Positions 15,588-24,600 of a stretch of DNA of 29,708 bases are shown in pieces (the stretch's first letter is position 1; each line of letters opens with the position of its first letter). Below the pieces are notes generated by a model that worked only from the letters and a program-made list of their open reading frames with translations, was not told the origin of the DNA and did no database searches. Origin of the DNA: Bacteroidales bacterium UBA1182 (GTDB taxonomy: Bacteria > Bacteroidota > Bacteroidia > Bacteroidales > Bacteroidaceae); assembly GCA_002310015.1 (NCBI GenBank), contig DBYQ01000052.1, positions 1 to 29,708 of the forward strand, in the 5' to 3' direction. The translations under genes and the position numbers were made by a program.

Positions 15588-15820
15588 CCAGGGATTCAGG
15601 GTTCCTCCTTTTATTTTGCTTCGCAAAAGCGCTCCATTCCATTCCGCTTGGCGGCCCTCCGGGACCGCTCTCGTTCGCATACTCACTTCGCCCCAATACC
15701 ATTGCACCTGCGTAAGGTTTCTTCTCACGCAGGTGCAATGGTATTAACTCTCAATTTTAAATTCTCCGCTCGGCCCGAAGGGACGCTTTCACAAAGCGAA
15801 GCGACTGAAAGAATTTTCAA
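15588..15820. other. Non-coding, repeat-rich spacer between tRNA-Lys and the MBL gene
   Basis: No gene is supported here. It holds an inverted near-copy of the tRNA 3' end (to 15597), a TTTTGC-TTC-GCAAAA hairpin (15614-15628), a G/C-rich block (about 15630-15694), a perfect 19-bp inverted repeat (15695-15745), and an A/T-rich block with nested palindromes (15759-15816). The open frames across it are compositionally odd and have no start context. The alternating composition suggests a mosaic of intergenic repeats. Confidence 0.7.
15695..15745. repeat. Perfect 19-bp inverted repeat
   Basis: Left arm 15695-15713 (AATACCATTGCACCTGCGT) is the exact reverse complement of the right arm 15727-15745, with a 13-nt spacer. 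There is no T-run on either side, so it is not a standard intrinsic terminator. It lies downstream of the MBL gene on that gene's strand and could protect or process its 3' end. Confidence 0.85.
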
Positions 15821-16624
15821 TTATTCAAATACGTAGAGCTGGCTGGGCGTAGTGCGTTTAAGCGCGCACAACTGTACATCCTTACCAGCAATAACCCCCA
15901 CTCCGCGGAGCTCATACTCCACGGTCTTGTAGGCAATCTCCGGATGGTTGTTCTCTCCGCTAAGGTGGCAGAGCCAGATATTCTTTAAATCAGGATGGAT
16001 ATTCTCAGCCAGGAACTTGGCTGTAGTCTTATTGCTCAAATGTCCCTTAGGACTGGTAATACGGTCTTTCAGGAACTGCGGATAGTTGCCCATACGGAGC
16101 ATATCCTCATCATAGTTAGCCTCCATAATGAGGTAGTTTGCCTGAAGAATATAATTTGACGCAGTCTCTGTGATATGCCCAAGGTCAGTAACAAAGCAGA
16201 ATACCTTACCGTCCACCTCAATGCGATAGCCCACATTGTCCGTTCCGTCATGAGGTACCTCAAATGGAGTTATAAGGAATTCATGGAACTGGAAAGGCAC
16301 CTCTTTCTCGATATAGCGTACTGAACTTGACAGTTTCTCTGTCATGCAGTAGTTGTTGTTAATGCCGGCATGAGTCTCACGCGTAGCATATACAGGGATT
16401 GCGCACTTCTCGCCCAGGTTACCCAAAGCCTTGATATGATCAGCATGGTCATGGGTCACGAATACTGCCATAATCTTCTCAAACGGGATACCCACATCTT
16501 TGAGGTGTCCCTTGATCTGTTTTACCGGAATGCCGGCGTCAATCAGGATTGCATGTTCGTCTGTGCCAAGATAGTAGCAGTTGCCGCTGCTTCCACTTGA
16601 CAAACTCATAAAGTAGATCTTCAT
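15821..16624 (-). CDS. MBL-fold metallo-hydrolase (YycJ/WalJ-like)
   Basis: A 267-residue cytoplasmic metallo-beta-lactamase-fold protein with no signal peptide. The metal motif THDHADH (57-63: His58, His60, Asp62, His63) is intact. The N-terminal SLSSGSSGNCYYLG and ILIDAG segments, then FVTDLGH (second metal site) and a late HLSGENNHPE histidine, match the YycJ/WalJ-like group, which includes putative DNA or RNA nucleases and hydrolases. The substrate is unknown. It starts 50 nt after the tamL stop on the same strand and no promoter box was found between them, so co-transcription with tamL is likely. Its stop codon falls at the edge of the A/T-rich repeat block, so the last few residues may vary between strains. 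Confidence 0.88.
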   Translation of the reverse strand: MKIYFMSLSSGSSGNCYYLGTDEHAILIDAGIPVKQIKGHLKDVGIPFEKIMAVFVTHDHADHIKALGNLGEKCAIPVYATRETHAGINNNYCMTEKLSSSVRYIEKEVPFQFHEFLITPFEVPHDGTDNVGYRIEVDGKVFCFVTDLGHITETASNYILQANYLIMEANYDEDMLRMGNYPQFLKDRITSPKGHLSNKTTAKFLAENIHPDLKNIWLCHLSGENNHPEIAYKTVEYELRGVGVIAGKDVQLCALKRTTPSQLYVFE

Positions 16625-16674
16625 TTTTATGTTGTCTTTTTACCTTCTTCATAATCATAGCGTGTCTTAAATGG

Positions 16675-18960
16675 TCAGAACGGATAACCCACCGCAAGGT
16701 GGAAAGCAAAATCCCTGCTCATATCGGGATGAACTAAAGGAAGTCTTCTGTACAAAGTGGAACCGGCAGGATTATAAGCCTTCATACCACCGTCAAGTCT
16801 TAATACAAGAAAACCGAAATCAAACCGCAGTCCCAAACCGTAGGAAACCGCAATCTGCTTATAGAAAGAGTCAAAACTGAATTCACCTCCAGGCTGCTCG
16901 GCATATTCACGGATAGTCCAGATATTTCCGGCATCAATAAATGCTGCGCCATTAATTTTCCAGAAAAGCTTGGAGCGATATTCTACGCTTGCCCCTATTT
17001 TTATATCACCAGACTGTTTAATATAATCTATCGCCTTGTCATCGCCGCTATAAACGCCAGGCCCCAACTCACGTACCGACCATCCTCTAACACTGTTGGC
17101 TCCACCGGCAAAATAACGCTTTTCAAATGGTAAACTGGTGGAGTTTCCATATGGAATTGCCACCCCCCACTCCAAATGGGCAACAAGATTGTTCATCCTA
17201 TCCATACGCCAGTTTGCCGTAAACGAGAAATCATGTTTGGCATACTGTGCAAATGCAACGCCAAAGACTTTATACTGCCCTCCGTCATTCTGCTCAAAGT
17301 TCAATGGCTCTGCTAACAGATTGAGCATATTACCTGATGTCTCCACACCCACACGTACGGAATACTGGAAAGGTGCCGTAGAATTGATGCGTGCATTAGA
17401 GTAATAGAACGTATAACCCAGTTTTGTTATAAGAAGATCCTCATAGTTATACTTGAGTATGGATCTGGCAGACTTGACAGAATCAAGATATTCAGCCCTG
17501 AAATGATCCGATATCCACGGAACCACCAGATAGTTCAGATCCAAAACATCAAGTTTATGACTCATCTGCCATGAATCACTCCACATATAACTCCATCCTG
17601 CAGAGAAAATGGTTTTTTGGAACTCAGGACGGCTTTGTCCATTGATCTTCAAACTGAATCTGGAGGTAGCCTGACTCTTACGCTGTAACTCCTGACTCAT
17701 AAACGGGGCCAGAAATTCAGGAAAATCCAAGTTAGCCTCCAATCCATATTCCATATACGTATCACCGGAATAGCCTGGCAGATTTGAAATTGACTCATAC
17801 GCACCACGCAGTTTTATGGAAAGTTGTTCCGAACCACGGAACAGATTCCTGTCTGTAAACAACATGGATGCGGCCGCTCCAAGATCACCGGCCGTATTTG
17901 TTCCCTCAATCTCAAAAGCAAACGAATGTTTAGGCAAACTTACAAGAGATACATCTGCCACAATCCTATTGTCAAATCCGGGAACCGTATCGTATCGTAT
18001 ATCTGAATACCTCAAAATACCCAAACGGGAGAGCGATGAATAGGTCTTGGACGTAGAATCTGAACTGTACAGCATTCCTTCTCTAAGGAAGGAGTGACGG
18101 TCTATAACCTCCGGACGTAAAGCGGGTTCCCCATCATTCAACGGATAAAAAAGCACAAAATCCTTATATGTTTCAGCCGCAGGAGAAATGGTCTTGCCCG
18201 GCATATTACCGTCCTTGTCCGTCAGAGAATAATAAACAGATGAGATATAGTATTGCCTGTGGGGACGGACATTTCCATCTTCATCAACACCTTCAGCCTC
18301 AATAATCATCCTCAAGCCAACCTTGTCACTACCGCGTGCCGTATCTGCCACAAATGATATATAATCCTTATTGAAACGGTAATAACCATAACGATGGACC
18401 AGATTGACGATACGGTTACGTTCTTCATTAAGGATATCTGCATCCAGATTCATGCCGGGAACCAGAAGTGAATGTTTGGCATTATCATTGATGATGCGAT
18501 TGATCGTACTGTCCTGAACGGTCATTCTGATTGTATCCACCACAAACATCTTTCCCGGATCAAGTTTATAACGTACCGTAGTCTTGGGACGGCGGCTGTT
18601 TTTGGTTGACATGGTAACGTCAGCATTCAGGTAGCCGGAGTTAACAAGAGAACGCTCCATATCAGCACATGAAGCCTCCGACAGCAACTGATCATAAATG
18701 ACGGGAGCCTCACCGGTGCGTTTTCCTGACAGGGAATACATCCTTAACGGTAAGCGGAACAGACCGAACCAACGCGAATTAGGAACCTGGTGCGAAAGAT
18801 TCTTGTATTTGGAAACATCTGATACCGCTTTATCAGCCGATGTAATCTCAACCTTGTTCAAAAGACGATCACCCTCCGGTACGTATTTATAAACAGAACA
18901 GGAAGCCAACCCTAAGACAAGGGTAAGACAGACCAATGATTTCACCTTAATCCAGTTCAT
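16675..18960 (-). CDS. tamL: Translocation and assembly module lipoprotein TamL (BamA/TamA superfamily)
   Basis: A 761-residue outer-membrane protein of the Omp85 superfamily. It begins with a lipoprotein signal peptide and lipobox LASC (Cys21), followed by SVYKYVPEGDRLLNKVEI, the hallmark of the Bacteroidetes lipidated TamA relative. POTRA-like repeats occupy roughly 30-350 and a D15-type beta-barrel about 370-761, with GSEQLSIKLRGAYE, YFAGGANSVRGWSVRELGPG and a terminal FHLAVGYPF strand ending in Phe. By analogy with TamA it should act with a TamB-like partner in outer-membrane protein or lipid transfer; no tamB is in this window. It has a strong promoter and diverges from trmH across a 102-bp spacer. 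Confidence 0.92.
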   Translation of the reverse strand: MNWIKVKSLVCLTLVLGLASCSVYKYVPEGDRLLNKVEITSADKAVSDVSKYKNLSHQVPNSRWFGLFRLPLRMYSLSGKRTGEAPVIYDQLLSEASCADMERSLVNSGYLNADVTMSTKNSRRPKTTVRYKLDPGKMFVVDTIRMTVQDSTINRIINDNAKHSLLVPGMNLDADILNEERNRIVNLVHRYGYYRFNKDYISFVADTARGSDKVGLRMIIEAEGVDEDGNVRPHRQYYISSVYYSLTDKDGNMPGKTISPAAETYKDFVLFYPLNDGEPALRPEVIDRHSFLREGMLYSSDSTSKTYSSLSRLGILRYSDIRYDTVPGFDNRIVADVSLVSLPKHSFAFEIEGTNTAGDLGAAASMLFTDRNLFRGSEQLSIKLRGAYESISNLPGYSGDTYMEYGLEANLDFPEFLAPFMSQELQRKSQATSRFSLKINGQSRPEFQKTIFSAGWSYMWSDSWQMSHKLDVLDLNYLVVPWISDHFRAEYLDSVKSARSILKYNYEDLLITKLGYTFYYSNARINSTAPFQYSVRVGVETSGNMLNLLAEPLNFEQNDGGQYKVFGVAFAQYAKHDFSFTANWRMDRMNNLVAHLEWGVAIPYGNSTSLPFEKRYFAGGANSVRGWSVRELGPGVYSGDDKAIDYIKQSGDIKIGASVEYRSKLFWKINGAAFIDAGNIWTIREYAEQPGGEFSFDSFYKQIAVSYGLGLRFDFGFLVLRLDGGMKAYNPAGSTLYRRLPLVHPDMSRDFAFHLAVGYPF

Positions 18961-18983
18961 GTTTATAATTTGTCTTTAACCTA

Positions 18984-19014
18984 CAAATTTAAGCAAACTC
19001 CATCGCCTTGCAAA
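18984..19014 (-). promoter_or_regulatory. Promoter of tamL (near-perfect consensus)
   Basis: On the minus strand TTTG (plus CAAA at 19011-19014), exactly 19 nt, then TAAATTTG (plus CAAATTTA at 18984-18991). Initiation near 18977 gives a leader of about 16 nt before the tamL ATG. Confidence 0.8.
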
Positions 19015-19034
19015 GTATGGTTGCAAAAAATAAC

Positions 19035-19042
19035 TATCTTTA
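19035..19042 (+). promoter_or_regulatory. Possible -7 box for trmH
   Basis: TATCTTTA is one base from TAnnTTTG and sits 20 nt before the trmH ATG. No -33 element with correct spacing was seen, so the call is weak. Confidence 0.33.
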
Positions 19043-19062
19043 CACACACTTAAATACAGAGT

Positions 19063-19815
19063 ATGCTGAGCAAGAATGACATAAAGAATATCAAGAGTCT
19101 GGAACAAAAGAAATTCCGCACAGAAAAAGGTCTGTTCATTGCTGAAGGACACAAAACCGTCCTGGAACTCATAGGCAAATTCAGCTGCACCTTGCTGGCA
19201 GCTACACAGGACTGGCTTGACGGACATAAGAACATTCAGGCAGAACGCATAGAGGCAGTCACTGCCGATGAACTGAAACGCGCCAGCCTGCTCCAGAATC
19301 CACAGGATGTTCTTGCCGTATTCCGAATACCTAAGAATGATATTAATTTAGCAGATACAGCACTTAATAACCTTGTCCTGGCACTTGACGATGTGCAGGA
19401 TCCCGGGAATCTGGGTACGATAATACGCCTGGCTGACTGGTTTGGGATAAAGGATGTATTCTGTTCTAAAGGTACTGCCGATATATACAACCCCAAAGCC
19501 GTACAGGCCACCATGGGCGCATTGGCACGTGTAAAAGTCCATTATACAGACCTTAAGCAAAGCATAAAGGAATTACCGGACAATGTACCTGTTTACGGAA
19601 CATTCCTTGAAGGTGAAATAATTTATGATGCCAGGTTATCCGCAAACGGAGTAATAATAATGGGAAATGAAGGTAACGGAATAACCCCGGAAATAAAGCA
19701 ATCGGTAACACATAAACTTTACATACCTAACTGGCCTCAGGGAGCCCCCACATCTGAGTCTCTCAATGTTGCCATAGCCACGGCAATAGTGTGTTCAGAG
19801 TTCCGCAGAAGATAA
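19063..19815 (+). CDS. TrmH/SpoU family RNA 2'-O-methyltransferase
   Basis: A 250-residue SPOUT-class methyltransferase that uses SAM to methylate ribose in rRNA or tRNA. It has the N-terminal substrate-binding domain (about 1-95, with RTEKGLFIAEGHKTVLE) and the C-terminal trefoil-knot domain. The three motifs are present: DDVQDPGNLGTIIRLADWFG (109-128), VIIMGNEGNGI (197-207) and IPNWPQGAPTSESLNVAIATAI (221-242). The exact target cannot be read; the RlmB/TsnR-like group is the closest guess. Its 3' end overlaps the opposite-strand DUF4296 gene by 21 bp, and no terminator is visible between them. Confidence 0.93.
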   Translation: MLSKNDIKNIKSLEQKKFRTEKGLFIAEGHKTVLELIGKFSCTLLAATQDWLDGHKNIQAERIEAVTADELKRASLLQNPQDVLAVFRIPKNDINLADTALNNLVLALDDVQDPGNLGTIIRLADWFGIKDVFCSKGTADIYNPKAVQATMGALARVKVHYTDLKQSIKELPDNVPVYGTFLEGEIIYDARLSANGVIIMGNEGNGITPEIKQSVTHKLYIPNWPQGAPTSESLNVAIATAIVCSEFRRR

Positions 19816-20613
19816 TTGTGAATCAGCTGTTACTACAGTAGTATCAGGAATATTTTTTTCATGATATCTCATAAGTCCGATATCTGAAAGTATCAGCAAA
19901 CCGTCACGGTTATCCGTATAATCCAAATAACTTATGGCACCGCTTATATAGTTAAAAGTTTTTGCGGTGTCCAAAACAACGCTCAAAGAAACCTGAGCAT
20001 TGCTCCTGATAATGGTATCATCAGTAGTGATCCCGCCATCATAATATGCCGAAAGGGAAATATGCGCATACTGAGGTACACCGGAATCAACAGAAACGAA
20101 TGTGCCATACATATCCAGACAAACAGTATCACCCTTATGGAAAGTAGTATCCCTATTTATATGGTATGTCAACTTGTTCATATAGTCTGATGTGTTCAAA
20201 AGCGCAGCTCTGTCCATATACCACAAATCAACACTGTCTCCAGACTGTATTGTAAAAGATTTCTTTTCAATCTGAGAAAGTGATCTGCTAGCGGCCTTAT
20301 ACTCTGCGTTAATCCTGTTTGACAGTCGCTTATATATTCTTGACAACTCTTTAGGATAACGGGTGTACCACACCAATGAGCGTTCAAATTGATCTTTAGA
20401 TATGTTGTTTTTGCTGTATGCCCAGTCAATATATGCTTTAGTAGTATATTTCTCCTCACGCGGCAAATCCTGACTGATAACCTGAGCCAAATGATAATCA
20501 TACAGAAACTGTTCCATCTTCTTAGGAGACAAAACACTTTCCGGACGCTTTAACCTACAGCCGCAAAGCATTGGAAGAAGCATCAGGACAAACAGAACAT
20601 TAACCTTTCTCAT
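19795..20613 (-). CDS. DUF4296 domain lipoprotein
   Basis: A 272-residue predicted lipoprotein: signal peptide with LCGC lipobox (Cys19), followed by KRPESVLSPKKMEQFLYDYHLAQV, which is the conserved start of DUF4296. The domain covers about 25-110; the rest (about 115-255) is beta-rich with Asp- and Thr-rich strands and no known motif. Function is unknown. The start overlaps the lspA stop by 14 bp. This pairing with lspA is, to my knowledge, conserved in Bacteroidales, and DUF4296 proteins are themselves LspA substrates. The stop lies inside the trmH coding region on the other strand, so the last seven codons are antisense to trmH. Confidence 0.87.
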   Translation of the reverse strand: MRKVNVLFVLMLLPMLCGCRLKRPESVLSPKKMEQFLYDYHLAQVISQDLPREEKYTTKAYIDWAYSKNNISKDQFERSLVWYTRYPKELSRIYKRLSNRINAEYKAASRSLSQIEKKSFTIQSGDSVDLWYMDRAALLNTSDYMNKLTYHINRDTTFHKGDTVCLDMYGTFVSVDSGVPQYAHISLSAYYDGGITTDDTIIRSNAQVSLSVVLDTAKTFNYISGAISYLDYTDNRDGLLILSDIGLMRYHEKNIPDTTVVTADSQLSSAEL

Positions 20614-21280
20614 CAGTATCTTCAGTTGTTCCCTGATCCTCAGGATTAACGTAATGCAATCCCATGTTTACAACTTTGGTGTAAAAAAGAAGCAATGTTA
20701 TTACACCGCAGGTAATACAGGAATCGGCAAAGTTGAATACCGGACGGAAGAATATGTCACCTCCTACAAAAGGCACCCATTCCGGCCATGTCCAAAGCGG
20801 GAAATAGAACATATCCACCACTTTACCGTACAGGAACGGTGCATAGCCCTGACCGAACGGGACTACTGTTGCCAAGCCGTCAGGGCCGAAAGTACTCTCA
20901 CTGAATATCAGGCCGTAAAACAGACAATCCAAGAGGTTACCCACAGCACCGGCTATCACAAATGACACCGTTACGATATATCCTGTAGGGAATCCTCTGT
21001 TGATAATCCTAATGAGATACCAGATGAAGAAACCTATGGCGCCTATCCGGAACAATGACAGGAACAACTTGCCTATTATCTCCATTCCAAAGGCCATACC
21101 GTTATTTTCAACGAACAGTATCTTGAACCATGGAGTAATATCAATGCTTTCACCCAGAGACATGCCGGTCTTGACCAAGACCTTGATAATCTGGTCAATT
21201 ATCAGCACTGACAGGATTATTATCAGTGCAATACGCCCCTGACGGGAACACTTGCAGCTCTCCGGTTGAAAGTTATCCAT
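20600..21280 (-). CDS. lspA: Lipoprotein signal peptidase (signal peptidase II)
   Basis: LspA, 226 residues from the chosen ATG. This inner-membrane aspartyl protease removes signal peptides from diacylglyceryl prolipoproteins. Four membrane helices are visible. The motifs are VENNGMAFG (family NxGxAF), AGAVGNLLDCLFYG with the first catalytic Asp, and PVFNFADSCITCG with the second. The protein is longer than the usual 160-170 residues because of a long aromatic-rich insertion between the catalytic motifs (FSESTFGPDG through GGDIFFRP), as in other Bacteroidetes. A TTG 12 nt upstream is in frame but the ATG is preferred; it lies 8 nt after the dksA-like stop. The substrates in this window are the DUF4296 protein and TamL. 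Confidence 0.95.
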   Translation of the reverse strand: MDNFQPESCKCSRQGRIALIIILSVLIIDQIIKVLVKTGMSLGESIDITPWFKILFVENNGMAFGMEIIGKLFLSLFRIGAIGFFIWYLIRIINRGFPTGYIVTVSFVIAGAVGNLLDCLFYGLIFSESTFGPDGLATVVPFGQGYAPFLYGKVVDMFYFPLWTWPEWVPFVGGDIFFRPVFNFADSCITCGVITLLLFYTKVVNMGLHYVNPEDQGTTEDTDEKG

Positions 21281-21288
21281 GAACAGGA

Positions 21289-21666
21289 TCAATGTTTGTT
21301 CTGCTTGGCCTCAATACAGAGTGTAGCGTGAGGTACGGCACGCAGACGCTCCTTAGGTATAAGTTTACCTGTCTCACGGCAGATACCGTAAGTCTTATTC
21401 TCAATGCGTACAAGAGCAGCCTGAAGTGACTGGATGAACTTCATCTGACGCTGGGCAAGACGTGTAGTCTCCTCCTTGGAAAGAGTGTTGGCACCCTCTT
21501 CCAGCACCTTGTATGTAGGTGATGTGTCATCTGTACTGTTGTTGTCGGCATTCATCAGTGATGCCTTGAGTGCATCATAATCTCTCTGTGCAACTTCAAG
21601 TTTTTCATTGATAATCTGGCGGAACTCTTCAAGTTCCTCATCAGAATAACGGTTTTTCTCTGCCAT
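21289..21666 (-). CDS. TraR/DksA family protein with incomplete zinc finger
   Basis: A 125-residue relative of DksA, which binds the RNA polymerase secondary channel and works with ppGpp. An N-terminal coiled coil (about 8-90) leads into the C-terminal zinc-finger-like segment YGICRETGKLIPKERLRAVP then HATLCIEAK. Only two of the four DksA cysteines remain (Cys96 and Cys117); the partners are Thr99 and Ala120. The coil tip reads STDDTSPTYK rather than the DxxDxA of E. coli DksA, so its effect on polymerase may differ. It lies between ileS (31 nt upstream) and lspA (8 nt to the ATG) and should share the ileS transcript. Confidence 0.92.
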   Translation of the reverse strand: MAEKNRYSDEELEEFRQIINEKLEVAQRDYDALKASLMNADNNSTDDTSPTYKVLEEGANTLSKEETTRLAQRQMKFIQSLQAALVRIENKTYGICRETGKLIPKERLRAVPHATLCIEAKQNKH

Positions 21667-21697
21667 AGCGGGGATTTTTAATTGGTTAAGGTTATTG

Positions 21698-24600
21698 TTA
21701 TTTTTTCTCTATTTTCAGTTTGAATGAATAATCGTCAAATGAGATGTCCTCACCCTGTTCCATATCGGGAACAAGTTCTATTGAATCAGCCAGAACCTGG
21801 CTCTTGATCCACTCCTCATACTCACGGACAGCTGCGTCAGTCTCAGCACCGGAACTCAGCATCACCTTTATTCGGTCTGTTATCTCCAGACCTGTGAGTT
21901 TACGCATATCCTGGATTCTCTTTTTAAGCTCACGTGCTATACCCTCACGCTTGAGCTCATCGGTAAGTTGTATGTCAAGTGCAACGGTGAGTGTACCCTC
22001 ATTGGCTACAACCCATCCCGGAATATCCTCACTGAATATCTCGACCTCAGTGGTATCGACAGTGGCGGGAGTACCGTTTATGTCAAATGTGAAACTGCCC
22101 TCCTGCTCAAGTTTGGCAACATCCTCCTGGCTCATGCTCTGTACGGCAGCGGCAACGCCCTTCATAAGCGGACCGAATTTCTTGCCCAGAACCTTGAAGT
22201 TGCACTTTACCTTCTTGACCAGAACGCTGGTTGCACCCTCAACGAACTCAACCTCCTTTACATTGACCTCATCACGGATGAGTTCCTTTACCGGCTCCAG
22301 ATGTGAGCGGAGTTCTGCTGTAACAGGGATAAGTATCTTTTGCAACGGCTTGCGCACGTTGATCTTTACATCATCACGCTTACGCAGGGCAAGAACCATT
22401 GAGGTGAGTTTCTGCGCAAGTTCCATACGGGTCTCCAGTTCCTTGTCAACCAGAGCGTCATTGCACTCAGGATACTTGGCCAGATGAACTGACACCGGAG
22501 CATTTGCCGTAACAGCGGTCAGGTCACGGTACAGACGGTCTGAATAGAACGGAGCAATGGGTGACATAAGTCTTGCGACAGTCTCCAAACATGTGTAAAG
22601 GGTCTGATAAGCTGCCAGTTTATCCTGGCTCATGCTGCTGCCCCAGTAACGGTCACGGGTAAGGTGAACATACCAGTTGGACAGGTAGTCATTCACGAAT
22701 CCGGTTATCAGACGGCCGGCACGTGTAGGCTCGTAGTCATCAAGGCTCTCACGTACGCCCTTGGTGAGTGAATTGAGTTCACTCAGTATCCAACGGTCCA
22801 TAACGGGACGCTCATTTACAGCAATCTGCGCTGCAGAGTTGTCAAAGCCGTCAACGTTTGCATACTGTGCAAAGAACTTGTATGTATTGTGCAGTGTGCC
22901 GAAGAACTTGCGGGTAACATCCTTTACGCCCTCCTCATCAAACTTGAGGTTATCCCAAGGCTGAGCATTGGTTATCATGTACCAGCGGAGTGCATCGGAA
23001 CCGAACTGTTCTATCTCCTGGAACGGATCAACGGCATTGCCAAGACGCTTTGACATCTTGTTGCCGTTCTTGTCAAGCACAAGACCGTTTGAAATTACAG
23101 TCTTGAATGAGACGCCGTCCTTGACCATTGTTGCAATGGCATGCAGTGTGTAGAACCAACCGCGTGTCTGGTCAACACCCTCGGCAATGAAATCGGCCGG
23201 GAACACAGTACCGTTGTCAATCAGTTCCTTGTTCTCAAACGGATAGTGCATCTGGGCGAACGGCATGGCGCCGCTGTCAAACCAGACGTCTATCAGGTCA
23301 AGTTCACGCTTCATGGGACGGCCTGCATCAGATACCAGCACTATGTCATCAACGTACGGGCGGTGCAGGTCTATCTTATCGTAGTTATCGGCTGTATATA
23401 CACCGGGCTGGAAACCCTTCTCCTTGAATGGATTGGATTTCATTACGCCGGCCTTAACCGATTTCTCAATCTCATTGTAAAGTTCCTCAACTGAGCCGAT
23501 GCACAGCTCGTCGCCACTGTCGTTACGCCAGATAGGCAGCGGAGTACCCCAATAACGGCTACGGCTCAGGTTCCAGTCATTCAGGTTCTCAAGCCACTTA
23601 CCGAAACGGCCTGTACCGGTTGACTCAGGTTTCCACTTGATGGTGTTGTTGAGTTCAATCATCCTGTCACGTGCGGCCGATGCCTTGATAAACCAACTGT
23701 CCAGAGGATAGTAGAGCACAGGCTTATCGGTACGCCAACAGTGAGGATAGTTGTGAACGTGTTTCTCAATCTTGAAGGCTGTGCCCTCCTGTTTCATGCG
23801 GATGCACAGATATACGTTAAGATCCTCAGCCTTTGATGCGGCAGCCTCATCATACTTGCCGCCCTCATTGAACTTGGGATCATAAGCGTTCTTGACATAA
23901 GCGCCCTGATACTCCTTGTAAAGGTCTGCATCAACGCAATTCTTTACAAAATCAGGATCCAGTTCATCCATCAGCCAGTACTTACCGGTAAAGTCAACCA
24001 TGGGACGGGTCTCCATCTTGCGGTTGATCATAAAGAGTGAAGGTATGCCTGCGGCCTTGGCCACGAATGCGTCATCGGCACCGAATGTGGGTGCTATGTG
24101 TACTATACCGGTACCATCCTCTGTAGTTACGTAATCACCGGGGATTACGCGGAAACCGGCGTCTGAAGTCTGAATTGAACCGTCCTCTGCCTTGAATACG
24201 GGCTTAACCCACGGGAATAGCTGCTTGTAGTGCATACCTACCAGGTCTGCACCCTTATACTCGCCCACAATCTGGTAAGGAATAACCTTGTCACCCTGAT
24301 TGTAAGAATCAAGAGCCAGCTCAGCGCCCTTGGGGTCAAGGTAGGCAGAGAGACGCTCCTTAGCCATAACAGCGGTAATGGGCTGACCGTTATACGGATT
24401 GTAAGTACGTACTGCCACATAGTCAATCTTGTTACCTACGCAGAGTGCGGTATTTGAAGGCAGAGTCCACGGGGTTGTGGTCCATGCCAGGAAAACCGGT
24501 GTGCCCCACCCTGTCATCTCAGGCTTGGGATCTGTCATCTCAAACTGGGCGGTAACGGTGGTATCCTTTACGTCACGGTAGCAACCGGGTTGGTTCAACT

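Noticed and set aside
15472..15597. tRNA-Lys as the attachment site of an integrated element
   Set aside because: A partial inverted copy of the tRNA end exists, but it is inverted rather than direct, and no integrase, excisionase or mobilisation gene is in the window.
15510..15836. Open frames on both strands across tRNA-Lys and the repeat spacer
   Set aside because: They read through a tRNA and two perfect hairpins. The minus-strand one ends in the DQGFEPWTH-like tail that often comes from translating tRNA genes.
21744..22487. Open frame of 247 codons antisense to ileS
   Set aside because: Its Ser/Thr-rich, low-complexity translation is typical of the complement of a gene with strong codon bias. 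The IleRS frame explains this DNA.
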